This document shows, piece by piece, positions 1 to 6,400 of a stretch of 7,172 nt of DNA; positions within the stretch are counted from its first letter, which is position 1, and every line of letters starts with the position of its first letter. Under the pieces are notes generated by a model, which saw nothing but the letters and a program-made list of their open reading frames with translations, was not told the origin of the DNA and searched no databases. The translations under genes were made by a program, and so were the position numbers. The DNA is from Bacteroidota bacterium (lineage in GTDB: Bacteria > Bacteroidota > UBA10030 > UBA6906): NCBI GenBank assembly GCA_016844425.1, contig JAERML010000063.1:1-7172 (forward strand), in the 5' to 3' direction.

Positions 1-30
1 AGTGGAGATTGCGTATTTTTGCTAGCCAAG

Positions 31-57
31 AGCCTGTTATGAAAATAACGGGCTTTT
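31..57 (+). terminator. Rho-independent terminator of an upstream gene
   Basis: Bases 31-40 (AGCCTGTTAT) pair with 45-54 (ATAACGGGCT) in a 10-bp stem with one G-T wobble. The loop is a GAAA tetraloop (41-44), followed by a short T run (54-57). The gene it ends lies left of the window. The complementary strand has no comparable T tract next to the stem, so plus-strand use is inferred. Confidence 0.75.
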
Positions 58-158
58 CGCTCTTTGGCGGTGTAGTTTTTCCCTCTTTTCTCGTGTTTTC
101 TCGAAGGCCTGCCTAGAAAGCCCGGAAGCGACCCAAAGAGGCAGAAAGTTCTTCACAT

Positions 159-236
159 GGTGATCATAGTTCAGTCGGTTAGAACGCCAGGTTGTGGCCC
201 TGGAGGTCGTGGGTTCGAATCCCACTGGTCACCCCA
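159..236 (+). tRNA. tRNA-His (anticodon GUG)
   Basis: This is a complete cloverleaf. G159 is the histidine-specific extra G-1, opposite C233 (position 73). The acceptor stem GTGATCA (160-166) pairs with TGGTCAC (226-232) with one T-G wobble. The anticodon stem CCAGG (187-191) pairs with CCTGG (199-203) around the loop TTGTGGC, with GTG at 194-196. The T stem GTGGG (209-213) pairs with CCCAC (221-225) around TTCGAAT. CCA is encoded at 234-236. The G-1:C73 pair independently supports histidine identity. Confidence 0.97.
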
Positions 237-298
237 AGAATTGTGGAATTGGGGAAATGTGAAATCTGTTAATTGAGAGACTGTTCTTTGGTGATGTC

Positions 299-670
299 GT
301 GAATCAAGCGGCAGAGTTGAGAGATCGGACAAGAGATTTCGCCGTCCGGATTATCGGGATGGCGGATCGGCTTCCCAGGCGGTTGTCGACTGAAATTCTC
401 GCAAAACAACTCATCCGATGCACAACTTCAGTCGGCGCAAACTATCGTGCGGCGTGTCGAGCGCGGTCCCATTCGGAGTTTGTCTCCAAAATGCAGATTG
501 TGCAAGAGGAAGCTGACGAAACCCAGTATTGGCTGGATCTGTTGTTCCGGATTGGCGTTCTGAAAGAGGAGGAGTTTCGACCGCTCGAGAAAGAAGCCGG
601 TGAGCTAACAGCGATTTTCACATCGTCCGCTGCAACTGCACGAAAAAACAAGATGTCCTCAAAACGATAG
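299..670 (+). CDS. Four-helix bundle protein (S23 / 23S rRNA-intervening-sequence protein family)
   Basis: This is a 123-residue, mostly helical protein of the four-helix-bundle family (TIGR02436/PF05635 type), which is usually about 115-130 residues long. The family core is visible at about residues 35-85: AKQLIRCTTSVGANYRAA, then HSEFVSKMQIVQEEADETQYWLDLL. It has no signal peptide or membrane segment and ends in a basic tail (KNKMSSKR). Relatives were first found inside intervening sequences of 23S rRNA genes. They also occur as solitary genes in Bacteroidota-type genomes, and the fold is shared with the Avd accessory protein of diversity-generating retroelements. The molecular role is not established; binding to nucleic acid or a reverse transcriptase is known only for Avd. 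No rRNA, reverse transcriptase or variable repeat lies near here. The start is GTG, because the ATG at 294 hits a stop after two codons. No convincing ribosome binding site precedes it. The gene sits between two tRNA genes on the same strand. Confidence 0.88.
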   Translation: MNQAAELRDRTRDFAVRIIGMADRLPRRLSTEILAKQLIRCTTSVGANYRAACRARSHSEFVSKMQIVQEEADETQYWLDLLFRIGVLKEEEFRPLEKEAGELTAIFTSSAATARKNKMSSKR

Positions 671-723
671 CTTTACAGAAATTATTTCTCCAATTACCCA
701 GTTTCACAATCACTCAATGTTTC

Positions 724-796
724 GCCCCCATCGTCTAGAGGCCTAGGACACGAGCTTTTCAAGCTCGGTACACGAGTTCGAATCTCGTTGGGGGTA
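724..796 (+). tRNA. tRNA-Glu (anticodon UUC)
   Basis: This is a complete cloverleaf. The acceptor stem GCCCCCA (724-730) pairs with TGGGGGT (789-795) with a terminal G-T wobble. The anticodon stem CGAGC (751-755) pairs with GCTCG (763-767) around TTTTCAA, with TTC at 758-760. The T stem ACGAG (772-776) pairs with CTCGT (784-788) around TTCGAAT. The D arm is of the GTCTAGAGGCCTAGGACAC type common in tRNA-Glu. The discriminator base is A796. CCA is not encoded (CAA follows), unlike the tRNA-His upstream, so it must be added enzymatically. Confidence 0.97.
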
Positions 797-854
797 CAAC
801 AAAATGTAGATTGTAAATTGTCGATCGAAGAATGAAAAGCTGATCTGGAAATCG

Positions 855-913
855 TTCGACCCTTCGGATCACCTCAGGGTCGAATCCCGAGTCGTGCCGA
901 GGGATTCGACTCG
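855..913. repeat. Three overlapping, mutually exclusive inverted repeats
   Basis: Hairpin A: TTCGACCCT (855-863) pairs perfectly with AGGGTCGAA (876-884), 12-base loop. Hairpin B: GTCGAATCCC (879-888) pairs perfectly with GGGATTCGAC (901-910), 12-base loop. Hairpin C: CGAGTCG (888-894) pairs with CGACTCG (907-913). A and B share bases 879-884, and B and C share 888 and 907-910, so A/B and B/C cannot form together while A and C can. Seen in sequence; any regulatory role is inference. It may equally be the remains of a dispersed palindromic repeat. Confidence 0.7.
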
Positions 914-922
914 CGGAGTTTA

Positions 923-939
923 CCCCGCTGAAGGCGGGG
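923..939. repeat. GC-rich hairpin
   Basis: CCCCGC (923-928) pairs with GCGGGG (934-939) around the loop TGAAG. No T run follows, so it is not a terminator by itself. It lies between the overlapping hairpins and the terminator at 952-995. Confidence 0.5.
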
Positions 940-951
940 CTCGCTCACGAT

Positions 952-995
952 GCCGGGTCAGCTTTTTGTGTTCATGGTTTTGACCCGGCCTTTTT
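952..995 (+). terminator. Rho-independent terminator of the tRNA-Glu transcription unit
   Basis: GCCGGGTCA (952-960) pairs perfectly with TGACCCGGC (981-989). C990 and five T residues (991-995), then CTTC, follow directly. The 20-base loop is longer than usual. On the opposite strand the stem is not followed by T residues, so it serves plus-strand transcription. The nearest plus-strand gene upstream is tRNA-Glu, about 155 bases away. Confidence 0.72.
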
Positions 996-1125
996 CTTCA
1001 ACCCTCTCTGGCTTCTCTCCCAAACCCACCACCAGTGTCCGAAGCATAGGGATTTCTCCGTTTATTCCACTCGTAAGGATCCAACGCGACACATCAAATG
1101 ATTCGGTTGTCAGCGTGCGTCATTG

Positions 1126-2160
1126 TTACCGTGGCAGCTGTGCAATGTACTGATAGCTGGGGGTTTCGTCCTGTTTCTTTTGAATTGCCGCGATTTCTCT
1201 CCATGTGGCGGCAATGCCGTGCGGGCAGGGTGGCAGGTCGTTCAAGATCGCTCGGTGCAGCTTTGGCAGGTTGTAGCATGGCACAGCCGCATACATATGA
1301 TGTTCAATGTGGTAGTTCATGTGCCAGTAGAGAAACTGCACCAGAGGATTCACGGTGAATGTCCGGCAACAGAGCCGGAAGTCGGGCACGTTGTCCTGCA
1401 AGCCGATGTGCTGCGCGTTGTTGCACAAGAAAAAGAGCCAACTGCCATAGAAGGGGGCAAGAGTTGTCAGGACCGGCAGTAGCCACCAGCCAGAGTACGC
1501 GGAGACCACCAGGATAATGCCATGGCAGGCAAGATGTGTGCGCGCCCACAGTATGACGGGACGCCCTCTATCGGGCTGGTCGGCGGGGAAAAGAGTGGTT
1601 TCCCAATCTCCTTCGAACCTGCCACGAGAGTAGCGTATGGTGGTTTTCACGGTATCATGCATGCCCTTCACATTGACAAACCCGCTCTGAAGAAAGTTCT
1701 TCACCATCAGCCGTATCGGCAAAACGACTTCCAGGTCATCCGGCGGATGCAACGTATATTGATGGTGCCGCATGTGGCTGCCAGAGAAATGCGGAAAGTT
1801 GACCCAGCTGATCAAGGCGAAGACCCGCACAAACAGACCGTTGAGCCATTGTGATTCGAAAACGCTCTTGTGCACCAATTCATGCACGGCATTGATCGCG
1901 AACGAAGCCACGGTACCGTGCAGAAACACCATCAACACGGCGGTCCACCAGGGCCAGCGTCCTACGGCATAGAATGCCACGCTGCCGGTCATCATCAGAA
2001 GTCCCAAGTGCCCCAGCGTTTGAAGAAGGCCCCTTGTATCGCTTTTGGTGTTAAGGTTCGCCAGGGTTTGACGGCTGAGAGGTGTGCGATACCACATGAC
2101 ACGTATGGGGCTATTACTATTCACCGGCTGCTCACTTGGAGACTCATCTTGAGCTCTCAT
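1126..2160 (-). CDS. Membrane fatty acid desaturase / hydroxylase family protein
   Basis: This 344-residue integral membrane di-iron enzyme belongs to the fatty acid desaturase superfamily (PF00487). Such enzymes use O2 and electrons from a ferredoxin, rubredoxin or cytochrome b5 type donor to desaturate or hydroxylate lipid or related chains at the cytoplasmic membrane. The histidine boxes are HELVH (93-97), HMRHH (129-133) and HIEHH (284-288, in WHMNYHIEHHMYAAVP), plus the extra NNAQHIGLQD motif near 247-256. Hydrophobic segments lie at about 47-65, 70-92, 110-120, 210-225 and 230-246. The ending YNLPKLHRAIL is shared with subfamilies that include the dihydrorhizobitoxine desaturase RtxC. 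Substrate and regiochemistry cannot be read from sequence, and AlkB-like or carotenoid-type chemistry is not excluded. I chose the ATG at 2160; an in-frame TTG at 2184 would add eight residues. Neither has a strong ribosome binding site. It lies 27 bases after the PstS-like gene and is probably co-transcribed with it. No electron-donor gene is in the window. Confidence 0.9.
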   Translation of the reverse strand: MRAQDESPSEQPVNSNSPIRVMWYRTPLSRQTLANLNTKSDTRGLLQTLGHLGLLMMTGSVAFYAVGRWPWWTAVLMVFLHGTVASFAINAVHELVHKSVFESQWLNGLFVRVFALISWVNFPHFSGSHMRHHQYTLHPPDDLEVVLPIRLMVKNFLQSGFVNVKGMHDTVKTTIRYSRGRFEGDWETTLFPADQPDRGRPVILWARTHLACHGIILVVSAYSGWWLLPVLTTLAPFYGSWLFFLCNNAQHIGLQDNVPDFRLCCRTFTVNPLVQFLYWHMNYHIEHHMYAAVPCYNLPKLHRAILNDLPPCPHGIAATWREIAAIQKKQDETPSYQYIAQLPR

Positions 2161-2187
2161 GATGTCTCGATACCGCTCTGGCAAGAA

Positions 2188-3120
2188 CTATTGCGGAGCT
2201 TTGAGCCGGATCGGTTGTGTCCCCGGCACGATGTTTCTATTCAGTAGAAGCCGCTGCCCATCCTTGTTCGCGACGAAGGCCCCAAAGCCTGAAGCGAGGC
2301 TTCCCACCGGACAGAATGTATAAACGTAGATTCCCCTTTTCAAAGGATAGAATGTTCGATACACGTTCGCAGGATGGGGTGAATAGAACTTTCCGAATGC
2401 ACTGGGCGGGACACGGTACGTTGTGTCCGTTATCTGGCGTGTCTCTGCAATATTGAGAACCTTCGCGGGCACCCGGGCCGAGTCAATCCACGTACCACCC
2501 ACCAATCCAATCGACCGGGGGCGTTCGACGAGCAACCGCAGCGTCTGAAGACTCGATCCGGTGCGCTCAGCATCTTTTCGAACCGGTTGTCCATGGAGGA
2601 TCCGCCCATCGATGAATGAGGTGACGTCTGAAGAATCCTCAAAGAGAAGTTCAATTGTTCCCTTCATCCCCTCGGGGTGGGAGAGCTGATTCCATTGCTT
2701 GATTTCTCCCGAGAGGATTTTGGTCAGCTCGATTGTTGTGAGTTGCTCCACCGGATTCTTGTGATGCGTGACCACTGCGATCCCATCATAGGCTACAAGA
2801 ACTTCGTTCAGGTCAAACCCTTCAACCACCGGCATCTGCTGTCGCTCCGCTGACGTCAGGGGACGGGTCGTGATGATGAATCGAACGGAGTCCCGGAGCA
2901 AGCGGCGGATTGCCTGCTCAGAGGAAACCACCTCGTAGGTAATGTTCGCCCCGTTCTTGGCGTAGATGCTCAGGAACTGATTGACCTGCTCAACCATCGC
3001 AGGAGCCGTCGATTCCGCAATGAGCACGTGGAGGTTGCCGCGGGTTGCGGTTTCACTTTTCTCGGGAGCGCACCCGGGGACGAGAAGAATGAAGGAGAGG
3101 GCTAAAAGGCTACAAGCCAT
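2188..3120 (-). CDS. PstS-like substrate-binding lipoprotein (PBP_like_2 family)
   Basis: This is a 310-residue exported solute-binding protein of the phosphate-binding (PstS-like) type found in Bacteroidota. Residues 1-16 (MACSLLALSFILLVPG) form a hydrophobic signal ending in a lipobox with Cys17 as the predicted lipid anchor. The n-region lacks the usual basic residues. The first ligand loop AESTAP (35-40) is followed by a helix (VEQVNQFLSIYAKN). Next come DSVRFIITTRPLTSAE (77-92), AYDGIAVVTHHKNP (110-123), then LTKILSGEIKQWNQL (132-146), the PstS family signature (SGEIxxWxxL). SIGLVGG (203-209) and the ending FVANKDGQRLLLNRNIVPGTQP (282-303) also fit the family. The ligand is probably an oxyanion such as phosphate, but that is inferred. 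No pstC, pstA, pstB or phoU gene is in the window. I chose the ATG at 3120 because it starts the lipoprotein signal exactly. An in-frame ATG at 3318, with AGGA seven bases upstream, would add 66 residues coded mostly by a palindromic repeat. Confidence 0.85.
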   Translation of the reverse strand: MACSLLALSFILLVPGCAPEKSETATRGNLHVLIAESTAPAMVEQVNQFLSIYAKNGANITYEVVSSEQAIRRLLRDSVRFIITTRPLTSAERQQMPVVEGFDLNEVLVAYDGIAVVTHHKNPVEQLTTIELTKILSGEIKQWNQLSHPEGMKGTIELLFEDSSDVTSFIDGRILHGQPVRKDAERTGSSLQTLRLLVERPRSIGLVGGTWIDSARVPAKVLNIAETRQITDTTYRVPPSAFGKFYSPHPANVYRTFYPLKRGIYVYTFCPVGSLASGFGAFVANKDGQRLLLNRNIVPGTQPIRLKAPQ

Positions 3121-3301
3121 CTCAAAAACACTTTTGAAGCACCAACTGTCATTCCCGCACGCCTGCGTGCCGAAACGCCGCACTTCAGCGTGCAGGCACG
3201 TCTTAAGCGGCCAGCCCGCCGGCGGTCTGGCGGGGAATCCAGACAGCGCGTTCTGGACTCCCGATAGAGACGTTCGGGAGTGACACAGGTTTTTGAGATG
3301 G
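3117..3301. repeat. 13-bp inverted repeat flanking a repeat element and covering a start codon
   Basis: CCATCTCAAAAAC (3117-3129) is the exact reverse complement of GTTTTTGAGATGG (3289-3301). The arms enclose the 139-bp palindromic element at 3147-3285. In minus-strand RNA the AUG of the lipoprotein gene (3120-3118) lies inside the 3' arm, so pairing of the arms would bury the start codon. The repeat is seen directly; a role in translation control is inferred. Confidence 0.75.
3147..3285. repeat. 139-bp palindromic intergenic element (TGTCATTCCCG type, MITE-like)
   Basis: The ends TGTCATTCCCG (3147-3157) and CGGGAGTGACA (3275-3285) are inverted repeats of 11 bases with one mismatch. Inside are GCACGC/GCGTGC (3157-3162 with 3165-3170), CCCGCC/GGCGGG (3215-3220 with 3229-3234) and GGGAATCCAGA/TCTGGACTCCC (3233-3243 with 3252-3262, one mismatch). 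The GTCATTCCCG...GGGAATCCAG...CTGGA-TCCCG...CGGGA-TGAC pattern is a widespread class of non-coding dispersed palindromic repeat in bacteria. It encodes no transposase. Whether it is mobile, or is transcribed as a hairpin, cannot be told from one copy. Confidence 0.72.
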
Positions 3302-3334
3302 GTTCTAGTCGTTCTCATGGCATGTTCCTAGAAT

Positions 3335-3369
3335 AAAAAAGGGCACCCAAAGATACTGCGGATGCCCTT
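3335..3369 (-). terminator. Rho-independent terminator of the large surface-protein gene
   Basis: On the minus strand AAGGGCATCC (3369-3360) pairs with GGGTGCCCTT (3348-3339), ten pairs with one wobble, and an uninterrupted T tract follows (complement of 3340-3335). It lies about 63 bases past the stop codon of the surface-protein gene. It ends only 17 bases before the upstream ATG (3318) of the lipoprotein frame. That leaves little room for a promoter in front of 3318 and supports the later start at 3120. Confidence 0.88.
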
Positions 3370-3383
3370 CAGTTGCAACACGA

Positions 3384-3416
3384 TCGGCATGCCGCCAGGA
3401 GAAAGCGGCATGCCGA
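3384..3416. repeat. Hairpin built from two identical 10-bp palindromes
   Basis: CGGCATGCCG occurs at 3385-3394 and again at 3406-3415 and is its own reverse complement. With the flanking T3384 and A3416 the two copies form a perfect 11-bp stem around an 11-base loop (CCAGGAGAAAG). It sits between the surface-protein stop codon (3433) and its terminator, so it would be part of the mRNA 3' tail, perhaps a stabilising structure. It could also be a binding site or a small repeat. Confidence 0.6.
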
Positions 3417-3432
3417 GGAACAGGAAGCGACG

Positions 3433-6400
3433 CTACTTGATCAGAAGCATTTTCTTCGAGTGCACGAAGTCGCCGGCGACGAGTCGATAGAAGTAGACGC
3501 CGGTGGCGACCGATTGACCGAACCTGTTCCTGCCGTCCCATCGCACGATGTACCGGCCGGCGTTCATTGCGTTGCTCTGGAGGAGCGTAGCAACTTCGCG
3601 TCCCAGGATGTCATAGATCTTGAGATCGACCTGGACTTGCCGTGCGAGCGAAAACTCAATGGTCGTGGTTGGATTGAACGGATTCGGGTAGTTTTGGCTG
3701 AGTGCGAACTCCAGCGGGACCTCAGTCTTCACGGACGTGATCGAAGGCTGCAGCCGGTCAAGTTCACGAAGGATCAGTGCATCAGCGAGCAGAGCAAATG
3801 TATCGCGCCGAGCAAAGTTGGTCGTCGTGCCGAAATATGCGCTCACAGCGGCCGTATCGTTGAAGAGCTGGATGTGGCCAAAGTACGTCTGTCCGCCTGC
3901 AACGTCACGTCCACCGCGGAGGAAGTAATGGTTGCCGAGGTTGATTTCCACCAGCGTTGACGCGCCGGTATTTGCCGGATTGTTCTGGTTCACCAGCGTA
4001 TCCTTCGTCAAGTTGCCGCCGGTGCTGTACACTCGATAGCGTGCACGTGGACTCCCCTGCGCAAATCCGCGCGGTACTGTTACTGCGACGTTCATCAACA
4101 CAGAGTCACCCGCTGCAGGATCGAGTGGTATCGCGGGATACCATTCGAACGTAGCCCGTGGATTGAAATAGATCGGGAGGAGGTGTCTGGTTCTTCCTTT
4201 TCCAATTTGATCGGGGACATTCGACGTTTCGACCTGCCAGTTGTTCATCTTCGTCTTATCCCAGCCTTCGATGTAGAGACCACCGAATAGGGGCGTTGAA
4301 GAGACTTCCTGCAATGTACCGTCGTCGTCAACCGTGTAGATGCCGCCGATGCCGTTCCCTATCATCGGAACGAGAAGCGCGGAGTCTCTGCCCACGGAAT
4401 TCGACAGAACCTCCAGGGTATCCATAAAGCTCGGGCTGATTCTGTCGGGTGTAAACGTGAGCGTGAGTTTCTGCTCGCCCGTCAACGCGCGCAAGTACAC
4501 TGGGAGCGACGGTGCGCCAGCGAGCTTGAAGTACGTGCCATTACGGAACTTGATACTTTTCAGGATCACCTGAGATTCACCCCTGCTTCCCAACGTGATT
4601 TCTTTTCGATTTGCCTTGCCATCTACGCCTGCCGGTTGGCGGAAACTAACATCGCCAAAGCTCACACGGGCGCCAGTAGCAACGCTGACACCGATGAGTG
4701 CTCCTGACGGGACTTTTCGAATCCTGAGGAGGTCGGTTCTCAAAAAGCCCAAACCGCCAGCAGCATCCGTTTGAGCATCCCGTCTGAACTCAACGGTGAT
4801 CAGCCCACCGGGTGCGAGGAACCAGGTCTTTGTGGTTCCCCCGATTTGAAGCCACCACGTCCCGCCGGGCAAACCGGCCGTTATCGAACTGAAATAGACG
4901 CTGTCAGGAGGGACTCCGAATGTATGGGTCACTTTGACAATGTCGTTCGAATACGCATTCGAGGAGCCGATTGGCCCTCCGTACTCCAATATATATCTGC
5001 CGTCGGTTGGTCTGCCGCGGAAAATCTCGGGCAGCTGGAATTGATACCAGGCCTGATGAGGCAAGCTTGTGGCGCCTCCGGTGTTTACCCGGCTCGCCAA
5101 GTTTGTCCCGGGAATCGGCGCGGCATACCCTGAGGCAGTGGAGCCAAGCCACCCCGGAGATTCCCGGTATGTCGGCAGGACCGGAACATCCGGTGGACCC
5201 GGCGCGCCGTAGTGCGGTTCGGTATTGCCGATACTGGCATTCATGATGAAGTTGACACCCAATCCCTCACCGTACAAAATGATGTATGCCTTTTGTTCAT
5301 TCTCGTCATTGCTCGAGATGACCATTGAATCGCGGGCCGAGCCTTCCTGGTAGGGGCCGAACGCCAGTGGAATATCAAGGTATCCGCCCTTTTCCTTCCC
5401 ATCGGTTCCTACCGTCATCGGTGGAATCGTGATCGGTGCTCCCGTGAAGTCCTTTATGAAGAACCACGGAACCGGTGTTTGGGTCGGATAGACCTTGATG
5501 TCACTGATCTTCAACGTGTCTCGTCCGAGGTTGTACAGACGATAAGGAAGAACAGTCTCAGTACCAATCATTGTTGGGCTATACTCTTCCGGAACCCTAA
5601 TTGGGTTGAAATTCAACGACCTCCTGCCGAATTCGATATCAGCCTTTTGCCTGGATCGCAGGAAACGCACCGCGTCGAGGCGCATAAATGCACTCGAGAG
5701 GGCATCCGCGCCTATCGTGATGGAGGCAGCATTTGGCCCGACGCCGTCAATCCGGTGCATCATCAGTGGAAACCAAGAGCCACCTGCTTCAGGACCATAG
5801 TTCGTCCAGTTCGTCCGTTCATCATAGCGTATGCTATCAATGATGCCACCGACGCCGAATTTGCGCAGATGGACATAGTATCCACCCCCATTGTTTTGGC
5901 TGTTGTTGGCATAGTGGTATATCAGATACGGAGCAGTGGAGTCGATCCTGAAAGTCCACCGGGCGGATGAGCCGTTGGGGGAACCAGCAAGGAACGGAGA
6001 TCGCCTGGTACCTGTAGCGGTTCCGCCATAGTCGGACGCACTTGCGTTCAAATAGAAGCCATTGATTGTAGTCTCTACGTAGCTGGAGTCTGGAGATGAG
6101 ACTGCAAATCCTTCTGGCCCACGTACATTGTCAACCGTCACATAGTTGCCCGGATCAATCAGAGCACTGGTGGTGCCGGTTCCTGTCAGGACGATTTTCC
6201 TTGGATTGGTGAACAACGGGGCAAAATTGTGCCAGATGTACAGCGTATCTCTTGTAAATCCTGCCGCGAGCGGCTTGAACCGGACCTGCACTGCCGTGCT
6301 GTCGCCGGCTTTTAACTGGGTCACAAGCGAGTTGGACAGGACATAGTAGTCCTTACCTGAAAACACCGACACCGAGTCAATTCTGTAGTCCGTTGTTGTC

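Larger units (their letters stand above)
797..1125. other. Intergenic region rich in hairpins, no gene recognised
   Basis: This 329-base gap separates the plus-strand tRNA-Glu from the 3' end of the convergent minus-strand desaturase gene. The left part (855-995) holds five hairpins, listed separately. The right part (996-1125) shows no gene, clear stem-loop or recognisable repeat. Short open frames crossing it match nothing I recognise and have no start context. No terminator for the desaturase gene is evident here. Confidence 0.6.

Noticed and set aside
37..225. Minus-strand reading frame of 62 codons beginning [16 protein letters not shown]
   Set aside because: This is the antisense of tRNA-His. 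The [20 protein letters not shown] peptide is a well-known spurious translation of the reverse complement of tRNA genes.
676..689. Small AT-rich palindrome AGAAATTATTTCT before tRNA-Glu
   Set aside because: It is short, has almost no loop and no T run, and is expected by chance in AT-rich intergenic DNA.
877..888. GGGTCGAATCCC looks like a tRNA T arm, suggesting a third tRNA or a relic
   Set aside because: The loop is one base short of the GGGTTCGAATCCC form, and there is no acceptor stem or anticodon arm in the right position. It is explained by the overlapping inverted repeats.
950..1482. Overlapping plus-strand frames of 67-119 codons running from the terminator into the desaturase gene
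   Set aside because: They cross the terminator hairpin and the antisense of the desaturase 3' end, show no domain and have no ribosome binding site.
3373..3960. Plus-strand reading frame of 195 codons opposite the surface-protein gene
   Set aside because: It is antisense to the well-supported sorting domain and golvesin-like module, has no recognisable domain, and its charge-rich composition is typical of a shadow frame. The same applies to the plus-strand frames at 1522-1854, 1870-2247 and 5479-5970.
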